This document shows, in pieces, positions 57,770 through 64,000 of a DNA stretch of 64,000 nucleotides. Both the position numbers and the translations under genes were made by a program. Every line of letters begins with the position of its first letter. Position 1 is the first letter of the stretch. The notes beneath the pieces were generated by a model. The model saw nothing but the letters and a program-made list of their open reading frames with translations. It had not been told where the DNA came from and searched no databases. This DNA is from Dolomedes plantarius (taxonomy: Eukaryota > Arthropoda > Arachnida > Araneae > Dolomedidae): NCBI GenBank assembly GCA_907164885.2, contig OU015490.1:100182257-100246256 (forward strand). Reading direction: 5' to 3'.

Positions 57770-58310
57770 GGTTAGTTGAGTTTGGTTTTATGGCGCAAGG
57801 TCCTCTGAGGACAAGCTGCGCCAACCGAATGGTTTACTGATAAAAGCAAACTAGTAACAGTTAGTAGAATTGAAGAAAACGAAGTTTCGAAGTATTTATA
57901 AAAACCAATGAAGGAAATTAAACCAAAAGACAAAAAAATTAAAGCAAAGAACATGGATAAAAGGTGAAGATAGATAAAAATATGACAAATCTGAAGGTAC
58001 AAGATTTAAAATCCTAATCTCAGAGTAAAAACCAGTCATACGTAAAAAGTTAAAAAGATAGGATGGGGGTATTCCCCCAATAAAATATCTAAACTAGGTG
58101 TATAAGAATTGTATAGTTTAAAATAAATAGTTTAAAAGCCACACAGCTAGATAGAATATGTGCATTAGTGAGAGGGCATTTGCAATAGAGACAGAAGGGA
58201 GCGCTCTCGTGCAGCAGCAATGGACATAAGTGAGTCGCGAGTGCCAATACGCAACCGTGTGTCAAAAGATTTTGCTTGGAGTAAGAACACTGAAAGGCAT
58301 TATAACGCAA
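57770..58310 (-). pseudogene. LINE 3' end with C-terminal zinc motif and 3' hairpin
   Basis: The minus strand reads CLYCKCPLTNAHILSSC at about 58190-58140, the C-x2-C...H...C end of the ORF2 of jockey/I-type non-LTR retrotransposons. A 3' UTR of about 350 bp follows. It closes with a stem-loop (57791-57823: TGGCGCA/TGCGCCA enclosing GTCCTC/GAGGAC) and an AAACC-rich tail near 57785-57770. 5' truncated; several stops. The hairpin is probably the reverse-transcriptase recognition site of the family. Confidence 0.7.
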
Positions 58311-58629
58311 TTAATGGAAAAAAAAACAAGCCTATACCTCAATCTCCTTTTCGCTTTAACCGGTGTTTGCTTCATTTGAAAATACTCCATGAATTTATGG
58401 GCCTTCATAGTTCACTAATGTTGTACATTTTATGCGCATACTGATTCATTGACATTAAATTGAGTTCTACTACTGTGCATGTGTCCTTACTTCAAGCTAC
58501 TCGACGTATTTATAACTTTGCATCGTAATTCACATTATTTTCCGATTTCCTCAGAATAAGGTCACTCTAGCCATGGGTGGCCCGCTGACTATATTTTCGA
58601 GTCTCTCAGAACTAGTTCGTGTCTTTTAA

Positions 58630-59045
58630 GGCTTCTGTGTACTAACCCTATTGGATTCGCTCACCTCAATGTTAACCTAAGGAGAAAATTTGTCCATGGA
58701 TTGTTGACTTGGATTGCAACATTTTTTTTTTTAAATTGTACTCCATAATAGACAAAAGAATTTTACACCTTGGGCCATTTTTTTAAAATACAAGTAATAT
58801 TTTAAAATTGAAATAATTCGGAGGGAAAAAATCTGTTATGGTGTGTTTTAAGCGCTCATCAATTCCTTTAGTGGACGACATTTATGGAATGAATTCTGTT
58901 GCAAGGTGCAGAAACGTTCAGGAGATCTGAAAATACCATTTTTATTGGATTTTCAGCATTGATGTAGATGTCAATAGTACACACATTTTCTCCATAGGTT
59001 GACATTGAGGTGAGCAAATCCAATAGGGTTAGTACACTGCAGCCT
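58630..59045. mobile_element. TTAA MITE, family M (copy 9)
   Basis: TTAA at 58626-58629 and, after the right end CAGCCT, TTAG. Begins GGCTTCTGTGTACTAACCC. Confidence 0.9.
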
Positions 59046-59140
59046 TTAGTTAAAATAGATCCTTTCTTGTAACACGATTAAAGGTAACGTGTCTCTGAAC
59101 TATCTAATGTTATAGGCGTGTTTAGAATCTTTTTTTTTAG

Positions 59141-59762
59141 AGTGTACTGTCAGAGGCCTACACACATGGTGCTGTGTCCATTCCTAATTAGGAAAAGCCT
59201 TTACAGAGGCGACCAGTTTAAGAAAAGATGCACAGTGGTCGTTAAACAAGTCGTCAATGGACTGTTCAAAACAAACTAATTACAGCCGCAAAAGGGGGAC
59301 TAGATTGCCACCGACACACTGGCTGACAGGAACCAGAAGATTTCTCACGCGTGCGGAGGCTTCTAGAATGATCTGGAGTCTTCGGAAATGGGGGTATTCA
59401 AAGGGAAGAAACAGAAAGAAGAGAAGAAAGAGAACTATGAGAAGTGCTTCCATCTCTATGCTGGACTTGCGATTGAACTGAGTTATGAATCTCTCTCTCT
59501 CTGGTTTTCGATTGAGGATTGGTAATGATGCTTTAATATATGCTTTAAATATATGTATTAATAAACAAGATATATGTAATATGTAAGGAAAGAGTAGTTT
59601 ATGTGCCATGGAAACCATAACGAGCTACTTAACCGCGAAGGTCCCGACATGTTATATTTCTGGGTGTGTTTATCTACAGATCTTGGTGTGTATATCTATA
59701 AGAAGTGTACACAACTAGGTGTGTATATTTATTGTTTAGAAGCGTTTATTCTGAGAACAAAG
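59141..59762. other. unassigned sequence
   Basis: A 74-codon plus frame (59257-59481, basic C-terminal part KGRNRKKRRKR) and an overlapping minus frame have no recognisable domain. A CT-run (CTCTCTCTCT) lies at about 59490. Confidence 0.3.
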
Positions 59763-60048
59763 TACACTGGTGTAAGAAATTAAGACAATTTGCGAGACTT
59801 GGTCGATTACTCTAGAACTACTGTACCGATTTTAGATGAATTTGATATGTACATACATTGATACAATACAAAACAAATAACCATCAATAATTGTAATACA
59901 CACGCATGATCGTGCGTAACCCTCGTTGGAATCGGAAGGTATAAACAGCGGTTGCAGAATAAACAAAAAAATGGGTTATAGATGGGTAATAGGGGGTATG
60001 GTCCCCTCTTACAGATATACAGGTCTCGCAGCGTGATTTCATACTTGA

Positions 60049-61021
60049 CTATAAGGCAGTTATTGTCATTTCCTGTGGCAATTTGTCCCACTCGTTCAGT
60101 AACACTGTTTTCATTCCCTGGATGGTTCTCGCAAGGGGGTTGCGAGTTGCAGTTGCCCTCCCCAGAGCGTCCCAGACATGCTCTTTAAGGTTAAAGTCTG
60201 GAGATCTGGCTGGCCAATCCATCCGGCGAATATCCTCACTCTCTAGAAATTCATCGACCAGAAGAGCTCTATGTGTCATCGCGTTATCGTCCATTAAAAT
60301 GAACTCAGGGCCAACTGCACCCCTGAAAAGGCGAACATAGGGCTCCAAGACCTCATCCCTATACCTCACACCAGTCACAGTGCGTCTTTCAAAGACATGG
60401 AGAGGTGTGCAGCCATACAACATGATGCCTGTCCAGACCATTAAGTAAGGACCGGCCATAATGGTCGATTTCACGGACATTGGAGGGTAGGTAGCGGGTC
60501 CCTGGTTCTCTTCATATGAACGTACGGCGAGAATCGGTGTTTAGGCTGAACCGAGACTCATCAGTGAAGAGAACGGTCGCCAATTGATCCATACTCCAAT
60601 CTCTATGCTCTCTGCACCATGACAAACGGATTCTCCTGTTCGTAGAAGTGAGAGGGACGCAAACAGCAGGTCTTCTTGCAAACAACCCTCTCTCATGAAG
60701 TCTTTTGGAAACAGTCACCCTTGATACACGGGTTCCTGTGGCTGCATACAAGTCACGAGAGAGCTGAGAAGGTGTAGCACTCCTGTTACGCCTCGCTATA
60801 ATGGACAAATGACGATCTTCTCTGGCCGTCGTGGCTCTTGGACGACCTTGCCCGGGCTTTCTCTCGATGGATCCGGTATCCTGGAACTTTTTTCATTAGT
60901 TACACACGACGCTGGGCGTTAAATTGAACTCTCTACAAATTTGGACTTGAGATTGGCCTGCTTCTAGCCTCCCCACAATTCACCACCTCATTCCATCATT
61001 TAAACGTTGGTGGTTACTCAT
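60049..61021 (-). pseudogene. Tc1-family DD34E transposase, decayed
   Basis: Read from MSNHQRLNDGMRW at 61021. Order: first helix-turn-helix with GRLEAGQSQVQICREF; a GRPR-like GQGRPRATTARED; second helix-turn-helix TRVSRVTVSKRLHERGL; VLFTDESRFSL (first D); LMDDNAMTHRALL (second D); and SPDFNLKEHVWDALGRA (E, 34 residues after the second D). Stops at codon 14 and in the linker, plus frameshifts at about 60500 and in the N-terminal third. Different family from the 10-kb element (different termini and sequence). Confidence 0.88.
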
Positions 61022-61158
61022 TTTTACTGTTACAATTTGAAATTAACCGATTGCTGCAAAATAACACCAAGAATTAACCCATTTTTCTTGTTTATTCTGC
61101 TACCGCTGTTTCATACCTTCCGACTCCAACGAGTGTTACGCATCATGCGTGTGTATTA

Positions 61159-61297
61159 AAGTACCAAAATGCGTCAAAATTTTGACATACGTATATGTAT
61201 ATATATATACATACGTGCATTATTATAGATACATATATATAATACATACATAGTTATATACATACAAAAGAGGTAAGCAACGATAAGTAATACTATG
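61159..61297 (-). mobile_element. TTAA MITE, family R3, fragment in Tc1 element
   Basis: Runs from AAAGTACCAAAATGCG (61158-61173) to AACGATAAGTAATACTATG at the TTAA (61298-61301). The far end is missing. Confidence 0.8.
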
Positions 61298-61301
61298 TTA
61301 A

Positions 61302-61430
61302 GGCTGCTATGTACTATAATCCCATTGGATTCGCTCACCTCAATGTTAACCTATGGAGAAATTTGTCCACAGATTGCCGACTTGGATTCAAAGATTTTTT
61401 TTTTAAATTGTACTCCGTCAAAGAGATTTA
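61302..61430. mobile_element. TTAA MITE, family M, left fragment (copy 10)
   Basis: Begins GGCTGCTATGTACTATAATC after the TTAA shared with R3. Breaks off at about 61430 in GTACTCCGTCAAAGAG. Confidence 0.85.
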
Positions 61431-61610
61431 TACCTTCCGACTCCAACGAGTGTTACGCATGATCATGCGTGTGTATTACAGTTATTGATTGGTTATTTGT
61501 TTTGTATTGTATCAATGTATGTACGTATCAAATTTCATTAAATTCGGTAAAGTAGTTCTAGAGATAATCGGCCAAGTCTGCAAATTCTCTTAATTTCTTA
61601 CACCAGTGTA

Positions 61611-61841
61611 CAAATTAGAGGAATCACATACTGAGACTGATACTCAATAGTCTTTGTTTTTCTCTGATATATTCTGAAGGGGGGGGGGGATGGGGAGGGC
61701 ACTTCCCGAATCACAAATTAAGCGGTTGATATAGTTTTATTGAAATAAAAAAATATTAAGTGCCTATTTAATACGGCATTTTGATTGTCTTATTGACAAT
61801 TAACTTTACTTGGTGTTTTAATTATATACAAGGTGCACATT
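61611..61841. other. no recognisable feature
   Basis: Contains a G-run at 61680-61689. Nothing else recognised. Confidence 0.4.
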
Positions 61842-61845
61842 TTAA

Positions 61846-62092
61846 CGTAGGATTACGTTATTCCATAACGATCCTCCCGAAATGCAAAATTTCAGATGCT
61901 AAAACCATCCGTCGTTGCGAGTTATAATTTTGGCAGTGCACCAAACCCAGTCTGTATCGCTTGAGTAAGCAGTAAACAGTTAAACAGAAAAGTACCAAAA
62001 TGCGTCAAAATTTTGACATACACACATATATATATTATATATATATATATATATATTATATATACATATACGTACATATAGACAATACATAC

Positions 62093-62163
<71 letters not shown>

Positions 62164-62269
62164 TAGATAGATAGATAGATAGATACATAGATACATATAT
62201 AGATACATATAACACATACATACATACTCGTACATACAAAAGAGGTAAACAACGATAAGTAATCCTACG
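61846..62269 (-). mobile_element. TTAA MITE, family R3, complete copy
   Basis: TTAA at 61842-61845 and 62270-62273. Perfect ends CGTAGGATTAC and GTAATCCTACG. The interior has the GACATACxCAxATAT microsatellite, a TA array (62098-62160) and (GATA)n at 62160-62185. The incidental frames of 90-105 codons are microsatellite products. Right of the TTAA is the sequence ATCTGCGGTAGTTTCG, which adjoins MITE M copy 2 at 27180. Confidence 0.88.
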
Positions 62270-62273
62270 TTAA

Positions 62274-62964
62274 TAATCTGCGGTAGTTTCGTTAGAAGAG
62301 ACTACCTGAAGTTTTTAATTTTTTTGTTTCAAATAGCACAAAGTATGTTGCTACTGAACAAGATTTCTGCAATTCATTTGAATTACATGTGACACCGCTT
62401 CAGCTTAGTAATATATTAATGTGACCCTCGGATCTGAAAGTTTGAAGAACTCTTCTTAGCACAAACTAGACAGATTCTGGAATCAAACCGAAACCGCCCT
62501 TTCCAGGAACAAGTATGCTGACATTTAGGTAATTAGGCCCTTCTAAGACCTTACATTCTACCTTTCCCGAGGGAGATGGTAGTAACCTCGGACCTCCCCT
62601 AAAAGTCCTTTAATATTCCGTTGGGTTCTAGCAAACAACGACAGTTAGGCTAGATATTCCATTCCTGTTTTATTTTTTCAACCAACGACTAATAGCCTTA
62701 TTCTGAAATCAACCACAACCGAATTCTTGCTTTCCGGATCGAAGTGCTGTAACTCGATACTCTACAAGGTTTATTTTTAACGTTATATATGAAAAAAATT
62801 AATTCCAAAAGCATGAGTCTCATTATAACCTACTTTATCTTTCTACAAAATATTGCCTATATTTTGTCGAAAGATAATATCTACTTTCTTTCTTTTAATT
62901 CTAAACACATGAGCCTCATTAAAATCTACTTTATCTTTCTACAAAATGTTGTCTATCACCAAAG
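62274..62964. other. unassigned sequence
   Basis: The 62274-62320 part matches (inverse) 27145-27188. After that no feature; an imperfect direct repeat near 62800 and 62900 (CATGAGTCTCATTATAACCT / CATGAGCCTCATTAAAATCT). Confidence 0.5.
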
Positions 62965-63083
62965 TACAGTATATCCCAAAAATAATGGTGGGGTTTTAAA
63001 TGGTTATAGCCTCGGAACAAAGCATTATAGAGAGACGAAGTATACGTCAAATTGAAGAGAAAATCTCCACGTTTCTTATCTGT

Positions 63084-63290
63084 TCAGCAGACTTCGATGT
63101 GTGCTCCCTTAGTTACCCTGCAGAAGTCAAGACAATATTCATTCTCTTCCCATACACGGCAGAGAACGTCAGGTGGGACAGACGAAACAGCTTCAGTGAT
63201 CCTTTCTTTTAAATGGTCCAGATTTCGAACTTGAATGGAATACACTTGCGTTTTTACATAACCCCCAAAATAGAAATCCATGGGGGTAAG
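63084..63290 (-). pseudogene. C-terminus of mariner/IS630-like transposase
   Basis: The frame reads MDFYFGGYVKTQVYSIQVRNLDHLKERITEAV-type sequence, matching the FFFWGYVKD...VNSVEELKQKI end of the relic at 7865. The D of the FYFGGYVK region and the terminal helices remain; the rest of the catalytic domain is deleted. Confidence 0.75.
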
Positions 63291-63830
63291 GTCGGGAGGC
63301 CGTGGGGGTTAGGCATTCCACCCTTCTAATCCGACCCGTCGCTGAGAAAATGTTTCTCTAACACAGACCACACATTCGCGAAACAGAGAGCGAAGTGTAG
63401 GGGAAAGCAGTGATTTATTGGTCCTGTCGCCGAGAGGAGATTTTATGTCGTCCCTCGTCCCTTTGATGATTCGTACTCAGACCGCTCCGGAGAGCGGTTT
63501 TAAGACGAATGATCAAAGTGACGAAATACTTCCCCCACGTTGGGGGGGGTGACTAATCGACACCAAAATGTGTCAAGAGACGACGGGGGGAGCTTATTCG
63601 CAGCTTATTCGCGTATGTGTGGTTGTAGCATAAGAAATTCCCACACGATTTTGGCAAAATGTGCGCTCCATCTAAATGGAAAATGGAATTCTCTGGAATT
63701 TTCCAGCACTAGTCCAGGAGTCTGATTAAGTCAGCACGTAAGCTTTCGCAAACAAAAACTTGGAGTGTTTCTCTTTTATTTAACATATAACTCGTGTCTG
63801 CAACATGATTTCTTGCATAGCTATAACCAT
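63290..63830. other. GC-richer interior of the same element, unreadable
   Basis: Several short frames, including 63540-63725 plus, but no consistent transposase reading. It contains a small palindromic stretch CCGCTCCGGAGAGCGG (63483-63498). Confidence 0.35.
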
Positions 63831-64000
63831 TTGAAACCCCGCTATTATTTAACTGACACACTGTATTACACCCCTAAACACCATCAAATGTAGTAGCCAA
63901 CAGTAGGAGGGGGGATCTAATTTCATTCATGCTCCGTAACTACAAGTTTCAAACTGTCTTATCCATGACTGCTTCTAGGTGTTCCACAAGGTTTGATAAA

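Larger units (their letters stand above)
57150..59140. repeat. long inverted repeat, arms about 500 bp
   Basis: The left arm (about 57160-57709) is flank plus MITE M copy 8; the right arm (58630-59140, inverse) is MITE M copy 9 plus the same flank. The shared flank contains AACATTAGATAGTTC and GAGACACG and runs to TTTAAC directly at the TTAA. The LINE fragment lies in the loop. Confidence 0.75.
59765..61608 (-). mobile_element. Tc1-like transposon, second family, interrupted
   Basis: Ends CACTGGTGTAAGAAATTAAG at left and its inverse at right, with TA outside both (59763-59764, 61609-61610). The inverted terminal regions are long (about 190 bp, including GTAATACACACGCATGATC). A transposase relic is on the minus strand. 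Near the right end a composite of R3 and MITE M fragments (61159-61429) is inserted, flanked by a 46-48-bp repeat of Tc1 sequence. Confidence 0.88.
62967..63863 (-). mobile_element. IS630/mariner-like deletion derivative
   Basis: Ends CAGTATATCCCAAAAATAAT at left and CAGTGTGTCAGTTAAATAAT at right (minus strand), both continuing into a shared GGTTATAGC block. TA outside both (62965-62966, 63864-63865). Keeps only the transposase C-terminus. Confidence 0.8.

Noticed and set aside
61922..62252. 105- and 90-codon frames in the R3 copy
   Set aside because: Tandem YIYI and SIYLS repeats from microsatellite DNA.

Overview
This is a window of an AT-rich animal genome. I infer an arthropod, possibly an arachnid. 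The reasons are the very low GC content, hundreds of TA-dinucleotide microsatellite units, mellifera-type mariner and Tc1/IS630 relics, Helitrons whose terminal and subterminal sequences resemble arthropod families, and intron-style splice sites. No conserved single-copy host gene could be recognised. There are no bacterial genes, CRISPR arrays, rRNAs or intact tRNAs. Nearly everything that can be named is a transposon, a transposon relic or a tandem repeat. The species itself cannot be determined by eye.

Layout. 1-9.1 kb: a mariner deletion derivative, then a degenerate satellite (unit about 220-370 bp) that was later hit by a Helitron, a hAT MITE, a duplicated 167-bp hAT-like MITE and a second mariner-like relic; a small GC-richer ORF with a downstream AATAAA follows. 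9.4-11.4 kb: an almost intact Tc1-like transposon sitting inside a TA microsatellite. 13-16 kb: a small hAT MITE and a pogo/Tigger-like deletion derivative hit by a tRNA-derived SINE. 16.5-23 kb: a long degenerate repeat interrupted by a Helitron, a TTAA MITE with a SINE, and an IS630/mariner-like relic. 23.4-25.3 kb: a 70-bp minisatellite with trimeric higher-order structure. 26.3-29.4 kb: 220-bp triplicate, then a minisatellite split by a nested MITE/Helitron stack. 30.1-33.3 kb: two Helitrons, a candidate solo LTR and a LINE RNase H tail. 33.3-38.9 kb: a 5.6-kb hAT element with a ZMYM1-like transposase. 40-48 kb: TTAA MITEs, a Helitron, a palindrome-rich patch, another Tigger-like relic, a hAT nested in a hAT, and 247-bp tandem repeats. 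49.6-56.8 kb: a third Helitron-like family, a TTAA MITE and a cluster of four Helitron copies. 57-63.9 kb: an inverted repeat around a LINE 3' end, a Tc1-like relic, TTAA MITEs and an IS630/mariner-like relic.

How the parts work together: almost all the small elements are non-autonomous. Three transposases are legible over much of their length. The Tc1-like one at 10.0-11.1 kb has one stop codon. The hAT at 36.1-38.8 kb has one stop and two homopolymer frameshifts. The Tc1-like one at 60-61 kb is heavily damaged. No Helitron Rep/helicase and no piggyBac-type transposase is present, so those MITEs and Helitrons must be mobilised from elsewhere. The most informative content is the nesting. Several insertions can be checked inside the window against paralogous empty sites, which fixes termini and target sites (A|T for Helitrons, TTAA for the MITEs, 8-bp duplications for hATs, TA for Tc1/mariner) and gives a relative order of events.

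I found no convincing new protein system. The best candidates for something undescribed are the three Helitron-like families with their captured interiors, the TTAA MITE families that repeatedly share one TTAA, and the hairpin-dense patch near 45.2 kb.
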